44,089 bases of DNA from Aliagarivorans taiwanensis DSM 22990 (GTDB taxonomy: Bacteria; Pseudomonadota; Gammaproteobacteria; Enterobacterales; Celerinatantimonadaceae): the NCBI RefSeq assembly GCF_000429505.1, contig NZ_AUBZ01000013.1, forward strand, positions 67,545 through 111,633, written 5' to 3'. Each line of letters opens with the position of its first letter. Position 1 is the first letter of the stretch. The notes beneath the pieces were generated by a model. That model worked only from the letters and a program-made list of their open reading frames with translations, did not search any database and was not told the origin of the DNA. Positions 35,538-43,842 of the stretch are shown one piece after another. The position numbers were made by a program, and so were the translations under genes.

Positions 35538-36572
35538 GTGACCGACACTCTTACCATTACTCGTCCTGACGATTGGCATTTACATCTACGTGATGGAGCG
35601 ATGCTCGAAGTAGCAGCTGAAGCGACCTCGCGGCACTTTGCCCGAGCCATTGTGATGCCGAATCTGGTTCCCCCGGTGACTGAGTTAGAGCACGCTCAGG
35701 CTTACGCCGAACGCATCAATGCAGCCGTACCTGCAGGGCGTAACTTCGAGCCGCTGATGACCCTGTATCTGACCGATAACACCACCCCAGAGCTGATTGC
35801 CCGCGCAGCAGCCAGCGGCTTGGTGAAGGCCTGTAAGCTTTATCCGGCCAACGCGACCACCAACTCGGCTCACGGCGTGACCGATGTTGAAGCGCTATAT
35901 CCAACCTTTGAAGCGATGGCCGAGCACGGCTTGTTGCTGTTGGTACACGGTGAAGTGACCCACAACCATGTCGATATCTTCGACCGCGAAGCGCAGTTTA
36001 TCGAAAGTAAGATGGCCAAGCTGGTGGCTGATATGCCACAGCTGAAGATTGTCTGTGAGCACATTACCACCAAAGAAGCGGCTGAATTTGTGATGGCATC
36101 TGGCGACAACGTTGCTGCCACCATCACCCCGCAGCACCTGATGTACAACCGTAACCACCTGTTGGCTGGCGGCCTGCGCCCACATAACTACTGCCTGCCA
36201 GTACTTAAGCGCGCCACCCACCAAGAGGCGTTGCAAGCGGCGGTTGCCACCGGTACCAACAAGATCTTCCTGGGCACCGACTCGGCGCCTCACCTAAAAG
36301 GCGCTAAAGAGAGTTCATGCGGCTGCGCCGGTTGTTACAGCGCGCCAGCGGCGATTGAGCTGTACGCACAGATTTTTGATGAGCTGGGTATTTTGGATAA
36401 ACTGGAAGCCTTCGCCAGCTTCAATGGCCCAGATTTTTACGGCCTGCCACGTAACACCGACACCATTACCTTGGTGCGCAAAGCCTGGAACATGCCAGAG
36501 CAGGTGATGGTAGGCGACGAGCCACTGGTACCGTTTATGGCCGGTGAGCCACTGACCTGGCAGGTTGCCTAA
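35538..36572 (+). CDS. pyrC: Dihydroorotase
   Basis: The 344-residue enzyme closes carbamoyl-aspartate to dihydroorotate in pyrimidine synthesis. It is of the short, E. coli-like class II type. The binuclear zinc site is visible: [10 protein letters not shown] (HxH near residue 15), the carbamylated lysine in [12 protein letters not shown] near 101, LLVHGEVT near 138, [11 protein letters not shown] near 176, and the aspartate in FLGTDSAPH near 250. The start is GTG 35538, with AGGGGAAG just upstream, giving [15 protein letters not shown] as in orthologues. A terminator hairpin follows. Confidence 0.96.
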   Translation: MTDTLTITRPDDWHLHLRDGAMLEVAAEATSRHFARAIVMPNLVPPVTELEHAQAYAERINAAVPAGRNFEPLMTLYLTDNTTPELIARAAASGLVKACKLYPANATTNSAHGVTDVEALYPTFEAMAEHGLLLLVHGEVTHNHVDIFDREAQFIESKMAKLVADMPQLKIVCEHITTKEAAEFVMASGDNVAATITPQHLMYNRNHLLAGGLRPHNYCLPVLKRATHQEALQAAVATGTNKIFLGTDSAPHLKGAKESSCGCAGCYSAPAAIELYAQIFDELGILDKLEAFASFNGPDFYGLPRNTDTITLVRKAWNMPEQVMVGDEPLVPFMAGEPLTWQVA

Positions 36573-36617
36573 GGTCACTGTATGTTTCGTTAGCCAAGGC
36601 TAGCGGTACATCGAACT

Positions 36618-36657
36618 ACCCAAGTTGGTCGCTAAGGCGTGGCTAACTTGGGTTTTG
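36618..36657 (+). terminator. Terminator after pyrC
   Basis: ACCCAAGTT (36618-36626) pairs with AACTTGGGT (36645-36653), with a partly paired loop, followed by TTTG. It lies 46 bases after the pyrC stop codon. Confidence 0.7.
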
Positions 36658-36757
36658 TTGTAATTAGCCGTTCGAAAAATTTCCGAACGCAGCTCCAAGC
36701 AACACGTAATACAGCAACAACAGTAAGCAACAACAGCAAGCAAGAGCAAAGAGGTAG

Positions 36758-39700
36758 ATGGTGTCACAGCAGCTTCGTCAGCAGATCAAGCAGTGTATGT
36801 CCAAGGATCAATTCCGTCTGGGGCGCGAGTACAATCGCATTAAATCCTTAGATGCGCAGGACGAAGCTGCCGTTAAGTGGCAGCAAAAGCTCGAGCGCTC
36901 GCTGGAGCAGGCCCAAGCGCGCCGCGACAGCATCCCCACCATTGATTATCCCGCGCTGCCGGTTGCCGAGCAAAAGCAGGCGATTGCCGATGCCATCCGC
37001 GACAACCAAGTAGTGATTGTCGCCGGTGAAACCGGCTCGGGTAAGACCACTCAGTTACCGAAGATTTGCTTGGAGCTAGGCCTTGGCGCACAGGGCTTTA
37101 TTGGCCACACTCAGCCACGACGTTTGGCGGCGCGCAGCGTTGCAGCGAGGATTGCCGAAGAGCTAGACACTCCAATCGGTGAGCTGGTGGGTTATAAAAT
37201 TCGCTTTAACGACCAAATCAAGCAAGACAGCCTAGTTAAGCTGATGACCGATGGTATGCTGCTGGCCGAGATGCAGCAAGACCGCTTCCTAAGCCAGTAT
37301 GAAGTGATCATCATCGATGAAGCGCACGAGCGCAGCCTGAACATCGACTTCCTGCTGGGCCTATTAAAACAGCTACTGCCAAAGCGACCCGATCTAAAAC
37401 TGATTATCACCTCGGCCACCATCGACCCGCAGCGCTTCTCCAAGCACTTCGGCGATGCGCCAATGATTGAAGTGGCCGGTCGCACCTATCCGGTGGAGAC
37501 CCGCTATCGCCCAGTCGAAGAGTATGCCAATGGCGATATGCTGGAAGGGATTAGCCTGGCGGTGGATGAGCTGTATCGTGAAAAGTCCGGCGATATCCTG
37601 ATCTTTATGAACGGCGAGCGGGAAATTCGCGATGCGGCGGATTTTCTGAACCGACGCCAGCTACCAAATACCGATATCCTGCCGCTGTTCTCGCGCCTCT
37701 CCAACGCCGAGCAAAACCGTATCTTCGCCTCACACCGCGGGCGGCGTATCGTGCTGGCCACCAACGTTGCCGAAACCAGTTTGACCGTGCCCGGGATTCG
37801 CTACGTGATTGACCCGGGTACCGCGCGCATCAGCCGCTACAGCGTGCGCTCCAAGGTGCAGCGCCTGCCGATTGAGGCCATCTCGCAAGCCAGCGCCAAC
37901 CAGCGTAAGGGCCGTTGTGGCCGTGTCGCCGAAGGTATCTGTATTCGTCTGTACAGCGAGGATGATTTTAACGGCCGCCCCGAGTTTACCGACCCAGAGA
38001 TCCTGCGCACCAACTTGGCCTCGGTAGTGTTACAAATGCTGTCGCTGCGCCTTGGCGACATCGAAGCCTTCCCATTTATCGATGCCCCCGACCAGCGCAA
38101 CATTAAAGACGGCCTGAACCTGCTCGAAGAGCTGGGCGCGCTGCAAATCAAAGGCAAGCAGCGCCAGCTTACCCGCTTGGGCCGCCAGTTGGCCGCCTTC
38201 CCGGTGGACCCGCGTTTGGCGCGCATGCTTATTGCTGCCCAGCAGTTTGGCTGTGTCCGTGAGGTGATGGTGATCTGTGCCGCGCTGTCGATTCAAGACC
38301 CGCGCGAGCGCCCGCTGGAGAAACAGCAAGCTGCCGATCAGGCCCATGCCGAGTTTAAAGATCCAGATTCCGACTTTATCGCCTTCCTCAAGCTGTGGGA
38401 CTACCTGCAAGAACAGCAAAAAGCGCTCAGTAACTCGCAGTTCCGCAAGCTGTGTAAGCAGCGCTTCTTGGCCTATATGCGCTTGCGTGAGTGGCAGGAT
38501 ATCTATAGCCAACTGCGGTTAGTAGTGCGTGAACTGGGCTTTGCGATTAACGACCAAGCCGCCGACTACGAAGCAATTCATATGTCGATTACCTCTGGCT
38601 TGCTGAGTCACTTTGGCTTTAAAGACAAAGAACGTGAGTTCTTGGGGGCGCGTAACACCCGCTTCTTGGTGTTCCCCGGCTCGGGCCAAGCCAAGAAACC
38701 GCCTAAGTGGGTGGTGGCCTCGGAGTTGGTGGAAACCTCGCGCCTGTTCGCCCGAAATGTCGCCAAGATCCAACCGGCCTGGCTGGAGAAGCTGGCACCG
38801 CACTTGGTCAATATCAGCCATAGTGAGCCGCATTGGTCGGTCAAGCAAAACGCGGTAATGGCCTATCAGAGCCAGCGCCTGTATGGCGTGACCATCGTCA
38901 ATCGTCGCTTGGTGAACTTTGGCAATATCGACCCGGTGATGGCACGCGAGGTGTTTATCCGCAGCGCCTTGGTGGAAGGGGTGTGGCAATGCAAACAGGA
39001 CTTCTTCAAGCACAACCAAGGCTTGCTGGGCGAGATTGAAGACTTGGAAGAGCGTCAGCGTCGCCGCGATATCCGGGTGGACGATCAGATCCTGTTCGAC
39101 TTCTACGCCGAGCGCATCCCTGAAGATATCGTCTCGGTGGCGCATTTTAATCGTTGGTGGAACAAGGCCAAGGTTAAGCAGCCCAAGATGCTGCACTTTC
39201 AGCGCGAGATGCTCACCAAGCACGATGCTGAGCATGTCACCGAGAAGGATTACCCAAGCAGCTGGCAGCACGGCAAGATTGCCCTCAAGCTCAGCTACGT
39301 ATTTGAGCCGAGCGCCGAAGACGACGGGGTGAGTGTGCATGTGCCACTGGCGCTGCTAAACCAGCTCGATTACAACGTGTTCGAGTGGCAAATTCCCGCT
39401 ATGCGCGAAGAGCTGCTGATCGAACTAATCCGCGCTTTGCCTAAGAGCCTGCGCCGTAACTTTGTGCCTGCGCCCAACTATGCTCGCGCCGCGCTCGAAT
39501 CCATGGGACTGCCAGAAGGGCGCCTGTTGGAGCAGTTTTCCCGCCAGCTACTGCGCATGACCGGTGTGCGGGTCGAGATGGGTGAGTGGAACTGGCAGGG
39601 CGTGCCCAAGCACCTGCGGGTGAACTTCAAAGTTATCAACGAGAAGGGCAAGGTACTGGCCGAGAGCCGCGAGCCAGAGCAGCTACAAGCGAAGCTGCAA

Positions 39701-40603
39701 AAACAGGTGGAGCAGACCTTGGCTGAGATGAAGCCCGATGTCAGCTTCGAGCAGCAAGCGCTGGAAGACTGGAGCTTTGGCGAGCTGCCCGAGCAGATCA
39801 CCGAGCAGCGCCAAGGCTACGAAGTCACCGCTTATCCCGCGTTAGTCGACGAAGGTAAGCAGGTATCACTCAAGCTGTTCGACAAGGCCGACGAGGCCCA
39901 ATGGCAGCAGGCGCGCGGCCTAAGTAAGCTGATCCAGCTTAAAGTGCCATCGCCGATGAAGTACTTGCAGCAGCACCTACCGAACAAGGCCAAGCTGGGG
40001 CTGTACTTTAACCCCTTCGGCAAGGTGGAAACGCTGATCGAAGACTGCTCGCTGGCAGTGATTGATGACTTCGCTAAAGGCCAGGATGTGCGCGACCCTA
40101 AGGCCTTTGATGCCTTGGTGGAAACGGTGCGTGGCGAGCTGGCCGAGCGCTCACTGGGCGTGGCCAAAGACGTGGAAACCGTGCTGAGCATGCACCACAA
40201 GCTGGCCAAGCAGATGAAAGGCAAGGTCGGCTTTGATCAGGTATTGGCCCACGCCGATATTAAAGCCCAACTAGGGCAGTTGGTGTTCCGCGGTTTTGTA
40301 CGCCAAACCGGCGTGGCCGGGCTCAATCATCTGCAGCGTTATATGCGCGCTATTGAGCGCCGCCTTGAGAAGCTGGCGATTGATGCCCATAAAGACCGCC
40401 TGATGCTGCAACAGATCCAACAGGCTGACGAGGCCTTTGCCGCACTAAAGCTGGTGGATTACGATCCGGCCCGTAAAGAGATCAACACCATGATCCAAGA
40501 GCTGCGAGTATCGCTATTCGCCCAGCAGCTAGGCACCCAATACCCGATCTCTCTCAAGCGGGTGCTCAACCATATCGAACAAGTCAGGAAAGAACGAAGC
40601 TAA
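36758..40603 (+). CDS. hrpA: ATP-dependent RNA helicase HrpA (DEAH/RHA family)
   Basis: The protein has 1281 residues, close to E. coli HrpA (about 1300). RecA-like helicase core: Walker A GETGSGKTTQ near residue 90, TQPRRLAA, DEAH in IIDEAHERS near 185, SATI near 218, then motif VI QRKGRCGRV near 386. A winged helix, ratchet and OB region and a long HrpA-specific C-terminal extension (DUF3418-like, from about 690) follow. HrpA rescues stalled or collided ribosomes in E. coli. ATG 36758 follows a short AGAGG site; a GTG at the next codon is possible. Its stop codon overlaps the start of the next gene by one base. Confidence 0.96.
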   Translation: MVSQQLRQQIKQCMSKDQFRLGREYNRIKSLDAQDEAAVKWQQKLERSLEQAQARRDSIPTIDYPALPVAEQKQAIADAIRDNQVVIVAGETGSGKTTQLPKICLELGLGAQGFIGHTQPRRLAARSVAARIAEELDTPIGELVGYKIRFNDQIKQDSLVKLMTDGMLLAEMQQDRFLSQYEVIIIDEAHERSLNIDFLLGLLKQLLPKRPDLKLIITSATIDPQRFSKHFGDAPMIEVAGRTYPVETRYRPVEEYANGDMLEGISLAVDELYREKSGDILIFMNGEREIRDAADFLNRRQLPNTDILPLFSRLSNAEQNRIFASHRGRRIVLATNVAETSLTVPGIRYVIDPGTARISRYSVRSKVQRLPIEAISQASANQRKGRCGRVAEGICIRLYSEDDFNGRPEFTDPEILRTNLASVVLQMLSLRLGDIEAFPFIDAPDQRNIKDGLNLLEELGALQIKGKQRQLTRLGRQLAAFPVDPRLARMLIAAQQFGCVREVMVICAALSIQDPRERPLEKQQAADQAHAEFKDPDSDFIAFLKLWDYLQEQQKALSNSQFRKLCKQRFLAYMRLREWQDIYSQLRLVVRELGFAINDQAADYEAIHMSITSGLLSHFGFKDKEREFLGARNTRFLVFPGSGQAKKPPKWVVASELVETSRLFARNVAKIQPAWLEKLAPHLVNISHSEPHWSVKQNAVMAYQSQRLYGVTIVNRRLVNFGNIDPVMAREVFIRSALVEGVWQCKQDFFKHNQGLLGEIEDLEERQRRRDIRVDDQILFDFYAERIPEDIVSVAHFNRWWNKAKVKQPKMLHFQREMLTKHDAEHVTEKDYPSSWQHGKIALKLSYVFEPSAEDDGVSVHVPLALLNQLDYNVFEWQIPAMREELLIELIRALPKSLRRNFVPAPNYARAALESMGLPEGRLLEQFSRQLLRMTGVRVEMGEWNWQGVPKHLRVNFKVINEKGKVLAESREPEQLQAKLQKQVEQTLAEMKPDVSFEQQALEDWSFGELPEQITEQRQGYEVTAYPALVDEGKQVSLKLFDKADEAQWQQARGLSKLIQLKVPSPMKYLQQHLPNKAKLGLYFNPFGKVETLIEDCSLAVIDDFAKGQDVRDPKAFDALVETVRGELAERSLGVAKDVETVLSMHHKLAKQMKGKVGFDQVLAHADIKAQLGQLVFRGFVRQTGVAGLNHLQRYMRAIERRLEKLAIDAHKDRLMLQQIQQADEAFAALKLVDYDPARKEINTMIQELRVSLFAQQLGTQYPISLKRVLNHIEQVRKERS

Positions 40604-40932
40604 TGAGTGAACTCAAGGATGACCAACAGCTAAGCGCGGGGGTGAAAGCGCCCGGCGTGGAGAGGCCCCGCGTAGAAATCCACTACTGCACACTGTGCCG
40701 CTGGCTACTACGTGCCAGCTGGCTCAGCCAAGAGCTGCTTTCTACCTTTAGCGATGAGCTAGGGGAGGTGGCCCTTGTTCCTGCCAGCAAAGGCCGCTTT
40801 CAGATATTTGTTGAAGGGCAGCTTATATGGTGCCGAGTTCAAGATCAGGGCTTTCCTGAGGCCAAGATCCTGAAGCAACGTGTGCGGGACGTGATTGCAC
40901 CTGAACGGGATCTTGGGCATAGCGATAGCTAG
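40603..40932 (+). CDS. Rdx-family (SelT/SelW/SelH-like) thioredoxin-fold protein
   Basis: This 109-residue protein has the Rdx pattern: strand, then C-X2-C (YCTLCRWLLRASWLSQELL, C29 and C32), a helix, and the central strand pattern VALVPASKGRFQIFVEGQLIW, then a C-terminal FPEAKILKQRVRDVIAP helix. In eukaryotic SelW/T/H one cysteine is selenocysteine; this bacterial form has two cysteines. A thiol redox role is inferred from the fold. It starts within the hrpA stop codon (TAATG), so the two are co-translated. It is the last chromosomal-type gene before the cassette region. Confidence 0.85.
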   Translation: MSELKDDQQLSAGVKAPGVERPRVEIHYCTLCRWLLRASWLSQELLSTFSDELGEVALVPASKGRFQIFVEGQLIWCRVQDQGFPEAKILKQRVRDVIAPERDLGHSDS

Positions 40933-41017
40933 AGCTTGTCGAATATGCTTGGTTTATATGGTTCAGAGTCAGCTGATAGAGACTCGTTTGTGGACATAAA
41001 CGAGTTAGGTAAGTGGG

Positions 41018-41142
41018 GAGTAACGCCTTGTTAAGGGGTGAGCAACGCAATACCAAGCCACCGTATACCACCTTAAACACTAAAACCAACGCATAGTAAA
41101 AATGCCACGCGTTGCGAATTCCTCTTGAACAATTTGTTAGGT
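41018..41142 (-). repeat. attC: attC recombination site (integron cassette), copy 1
   Basis: Read on the minus strand, the site opens with an R''-type core ACCTAAC (41136-41142). It continues AACAAATTGTTCAAGAGG, then TTCGCAACGCGTGGCA, an internal ATGCGTTGG, TTGCGTTGCTCACC, and closes with CTTAACAAGGCGTTAC. The CAACGC/GCGTTG arms make the long self-complementary structure of Vibrio-type superintegron repeats, at about 125 bases the usual length. It directly follows the TetR gene stop codon, as attC follows its cassette gene. The final core reads GTTACTC rather than GTTRRRY, consistent with the last site next to chromosomal DNA. Confidence 0.85.
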
Positions 41143-41145
41143 GAA

Positions 41146-41754
41146 TTAACAGCTTGTAGATAAAGAACACCAGATTTTCTCTAGAAAAAAGTCTTGATTC
41201 TTTGCTAGTTTCTCTGCCTTCTTTGTTTCTTGAGCTAATAGCAAACAACAATATCCATGTAAAGAAGACCACACATAATTTGCTTGCAGGTTAAGGTCTT
41301 CATTTTTAGTCATGCCTTCCTGCTGAAGCTTTTCTAACAACGTCTCGAGTTTATGAAATGACTTGTTGGCAGAAGTGGATAATTCTGTTGTTTGATTTTT
41401 TAATAGCTCTTCATTACTAAACATCAAGTGATAAAATGCTGGGTAAGATAAGCAAAAATCGATGTACTTCTTTGTCAACTCATGAAACTCATCTTTTGGT
41501 GGAGTACCTATTTGGCTAAAGTTTAACATTGATGCATTCAACAATTCAAAACTATGCTGAGCCACTGAACACAACAAATCATGCTTATCTACAAAATGCC
41601 TATAAGGCGCCCCCCTAGAAACACCTAACTTGGAAGCAATAGCTCTCATCGTGATTGCTTCAATCCCATCGCTAATAAGTAACTTGGATGCAACGTCTAT
41701 TATTGAAGCCTTTAAATCACTTGCGTGATAATTTTCGTATTTTTTAGTATTCAT
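41146..41754 (-). CDS. TetR-family regulator carried on a gene cassette
   Basis: This 202-residue repressor has an N-terminal TetR helix-turn-helix (ASIIDVASKLLISDGIEAITMRAIASKLGVSRGAPYRHFVDKHDLL, residues 15-60) and a divergent ligand domain with a WHG-like start (YIDFCLSYPAFYHLMF near 96). The gene is much richer in A+T than the flanking chromosome, a mark of transfer, and its stop codon lies just before attC copy 1. It is divergent from a 73-residue membrane protein gene. Two matched palindromes fill the space between, so it most likely represses both genes. Regulators with a divergent partner in one cassette are uncommon. Confidence 0.87.
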   Translation of the reverse strand: MNTKKYENYHASDLKASIIDVASKLLISDGIEAITMRAIASKLGVSRGAPYRHFVDKHDLLCSVAQHSFELLNASMLNFSQIGTPPKDEFHELTKKYIDFCLSYPAFYHLMFSNEELLKNQTTELSTSANKSFHKLETLLEKLQQEGMTKNEDLNLQANYVWSSLHGYCCLLLAQETKKAEKLAKNQDFFLEKIWCSLSTSC

Positions 41755-41770
41755 TTATGAATACTATCAT

Positions 41771-41818
41771 TACTGTTGACATCGTCAACAGTAAACTGCT
41801 AATGTTGACGATGTCAAC
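41771..41818. promoter_or_regulatory. Two palindromic operators for the cassette TetR regulator
   Basis: O1 is TACTGTTGAC-ATC-GTCAACAGTA (41771-41793), with perfect 10-bp arms. O2 is GTTGAC-GAT-GTCAAC (41804-41818), sharing the same core with the centre inverted. The centres are 29 bp apart. They occupy the whole gap between the divergent genes, as expected for autoregulation plus control of the neighbour. Confidence 0.8.
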
Positions 41819-41833
41819 AATCGAGGAGAACGT

Positions 41834-42055
41834 ATGACGGGAAGCAAATTAAGAAAAATATTGAGGTGGACTCATTTGTTATGTGCAGTTATTGCAGGTA
41901 CCTATTTCTACTCACCTTTTAGTGATAATACAGTATTCCACTTGATTACACTTTGGGTTGCTGTTCCACTATTGGGACTGACTGGGCTTGGAATGTGGAA
42001 ACAAGGTACATTAATGAGCTGGATGAATAGCCCAAAAACTATATCAGCTAAGTAA
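41834..42055 (+). CDS. Small two-helix membrane protein carried on a gene cassette
   Basis: The 73-residue product has two predicted membrane helices (THLLCAVIAGTYFYSPF near residues 16-32; VFHLITLWVAVPLLGLTGLGMW near 38-59), short basic ends and no signal cleavage site. ATG 41834 has a strong GAGGAG site. Base composition is A+T-rich like the TetR gene. The operator arrangement says it is the regulated target of that TetR. I recognise no family, so its function is unknown. Its orientation is opposite to the cassette direction, so it must carry its own promoter, presumably within the operator region. Confidence 0.8.
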   Translation: MTGSKLRKILRWTHLLCAVIAGTYFYSPFSDNTVFHLITLWVAVPLLGLTGLGMWKQGTLMSWMNSPKTISAK

Positions 42056-42091
42056 TCGATCAAGGTAAGGAGCTTTGATATCCGCTCCTTC

Positions 42092-42215
42092 ACCTACCCC
42101 CCGCTTAAGTGGTGAGCAACGCAATACGATGTTTCCGCATTCCACCTAAATCACTAAAATCAACGCATGATAAAAGTGCCACGCGTTGCGAATCCTTATG
42201 TGTATTGGCTTAAGT
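42092..42215 (-). repeat. attC: attC recombination site, copy 2
   Basis: It matches copy 1 over most of its length: GATTCGCAACGCGTGGCA, CATGCGTTGATTTTAGTG, TATTGCGTTGCTCACC (each read on the minus strand). Both outer cores are slightly decayed: ACTTAAG (42209-42215) instead of RYYYAAC, and GGTAGGT (42092-42098) instead of GTTAGGT. The stop codon of the NUDIX reading frame (42196-42198) lies inside it, as is common for cassette genes. Confidence 0.85.
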
Positions 42216-42582
42216 GATTCTCTATAAATTCGATATCAGCTCGATAAAAATCACCAAGTGGAATAGCACTTGGCTCAAGCCAAAAGAAAGTTTGCTGCCT
42301 AACTTCATCAATCATCTGAGGCTCAGTATCATTACCCGCACGTAAAAAAACATAATGAATTTCACCACCAAAATCATTTTAAGCTTGATGACTACCGAGT
42401 CGCTTTAAACCTTGCAGTCCCGTTTCTTCCCACAGCTCTCTAACTGCTGCTTGATTACCTGACTCACCAGAGTCAATAGAACCGCCTGGGAATTCAAATA
42501 CCATTCCTTGCCCTCGTCTGAAGCGCTTTTGGATAAGAACTTTTCCATCTCTTACGACCACGCCCATCGCAATATTTTTCAT
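42196..42582 (-). pseudogene. NUDIX hydrolase gene on a cassette, interrupted by one in-frame stop
   Basis: The reading frame from ATG 42582 gives 67 residues with a perfect NUDIX box (GSIDSGESGNQAAVRELWEE then TGL). It stops at TAA 42379-42381, just after GSHQA. The same frame continues without other stops for 60 more codons (NDFGGEIHYVFLRAGND, then EVRQQTFFWLEPSAIP and DFYRADIEFIENHL) to TAA 42196-42198 inside attC copy 2. The extension is clearly the rest of an MutT-like domain of normal length (128 codons). One base change, for example AAA to TAA, explains the break. NUDIX enzymes hydrolyse nucleoside diphosphate derivatives. As written it should be inactive. Confidence 0.85.
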
Positions 42583-42640
42583 GTGAACTTTCCTTGTTCT
42601 TCTAAATACACATAGACATCATGATTCCCTGTGGTGGTGC

Positions 42641-42718
42641 CGACCTCCCGCGTTAGTCGTGGGTTAGTCAAACCAGAGCCACACTGTTAAGTGCATCCTT
42701 AACAATCACAGGAGGTCG
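42641..42718 (+). promoter_or_regulatory. Hairpin masking the transposase ribosome-binding site
   Basis: CGACCTCC (42641-42648) is complementary to GGAGGTCG (42711-42718), which contains the Shine-Dalgarno sequence just before the transposase ATG. The loop carries a smaller hairpin GTTAAG/CTTAAC (42686-42703) and two GTTAGTC copies (42652, 42663). A transcript entering from outside the element would fold and hide the ribosome site. Confidence 0.55.
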
Positions 42719-42720
42719 AC

Positions 42721-43842
42721 ATGGTTCACTCTCACACCCTGTACTTAGGGCTCGATGTTCACAAGGAAACCACTGATGTTGCGTATTCTTCAACAGGCGA
42801 TGGCAGCATTCACTTTCATGGCACCATCCCTACCAATGTTCGTTCTGTAAACAAACTTATCAAAAAATTTGGTAGTAAGGCCAGTGACTTAGTGGTGGTT
42901 TATGAAGCAGGACCTTGTGGCTATTGGTTACAGCGGCATTTGGTGAAGTACGGCGTACAGTGTTGGGTAGTCGCGCCCGCGCTGATACCTAAAGCGCCTA
43001 GTGATAAGGTTAAAACCGACCGCCGTGATGCCATGGCCTTAGCTCGGTTGGCTCAGGCTGGACTGATTGAATCAATTCACATCCCGGATGCTGACGATGA
43101 AGCTATCCGCGACTTAATCCGCTGCCGCGAAGATGCCATGATAGACCTGCGTCAAGCCCGTCAGCGACTCAAGTCTTTTCTGTTGCGCAACGGGCACCCT
43201 TGCTCAGGACGCACTAACTGGAGTGATGCCTACAAGCGTCATCTGGCGGATATCCACTTTCTAGAACCCGCTAAGAAGCTCACGTTCCAGCACTACATTG
43301 CGATTACCGAAGAGCGTTATCAGCGCTTGCAACACCTAGAGCGAGAGTTACAGGAAGTGGCAGACAAATGGCGTTGGTATCCGTTGGTTCAGTTCCTGTG
43401 TGCGCTGCGCGGTATTCGCTTCCTTTCAGCCATGACAATTGTGGCTGAGCTGGGTGATATGCGCCGCTTTACCAATCCCCGAGCACTGATGAACTTCGTC
43501 GGTCTTACACCCAGTGAGCACTCTAGCGGGCAACGCCAGCGGCAAGGCGGCATTACCAAGTGTGGGAACACCCATGCCAGGCGAATACTAATTGAAGCAG
43601 CCTAGTCCTATCGCTTCAGCCCCAAGGTCTCCAGAGAGCTACAAATCAGGCAACAAGACCTGTCCATCAATCTTCAGAAGCGCTCATGGGAGGCGCAGCA
43701 GCGTTTGTGCCGGCGCTTTCGACAACTTCAGGCCCGAGGTAAAGAGTTCAACAAAATCGTTCCGGCTATCGCCCGTGAGTTACTGGGGTTTATCTGGGAT
43801 ATCGCTCAGCGTTTTAATCCAGAGTCTGAACATGTTGGCTAG
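42721..43842 (+). pseudogene. IS110-family transposase, interrupted by one in-frame stop
   Basis: The frame from ATG 42721 encodes a DEDD recombinase: LGLDVHKETTDV (first D), VVYEAGPCGYWLQ (E), and KVKTDRRDAMALARLAQAG (DD), followed by a coiled helical linker. The C-terminal Tnp20 domain is LCALRGIRFLSAMTIVAELGD ... FVGLTPSEHSSGQRQRQGG with the serine region. TAG at 43603-43605 ends it at residue 294, where homologues continue with a tryptophan (A-A-W-S-Y-R-F-S). The frame is then open for 78 more codons (SPKVSRELQIRQQDL ... ARELLGFIWDIAQRF) to TAG 43840-43842. A single TGG-to-TAG change explains it. The DEDD and serine sites precede the break, but loss of the C-terminal helix probably inactivates it. 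Confidence 0.88.

Noticed and set aside
38519-39340. 273-codon antisense frame in hrpA
   Set aside because: Shadow of hrpA produced by GC-biased codons.
40983-41010. Hairpin CTCGTTT/AAACGAG followed by GTTAGGT as a further attC or attI site
   Set aside because: The core GTTAGGT matches, but no paired opposite core or second arm set is present. It may only be a weak terminator of the hrpA-rdx unit.
42379-42582. 67-residue intact small gene reading of the NUDIX start
   Set aside because: The frame continues after one stop with the rest of a NUDIX domain up to the attC site, so it is a broken longer gene.
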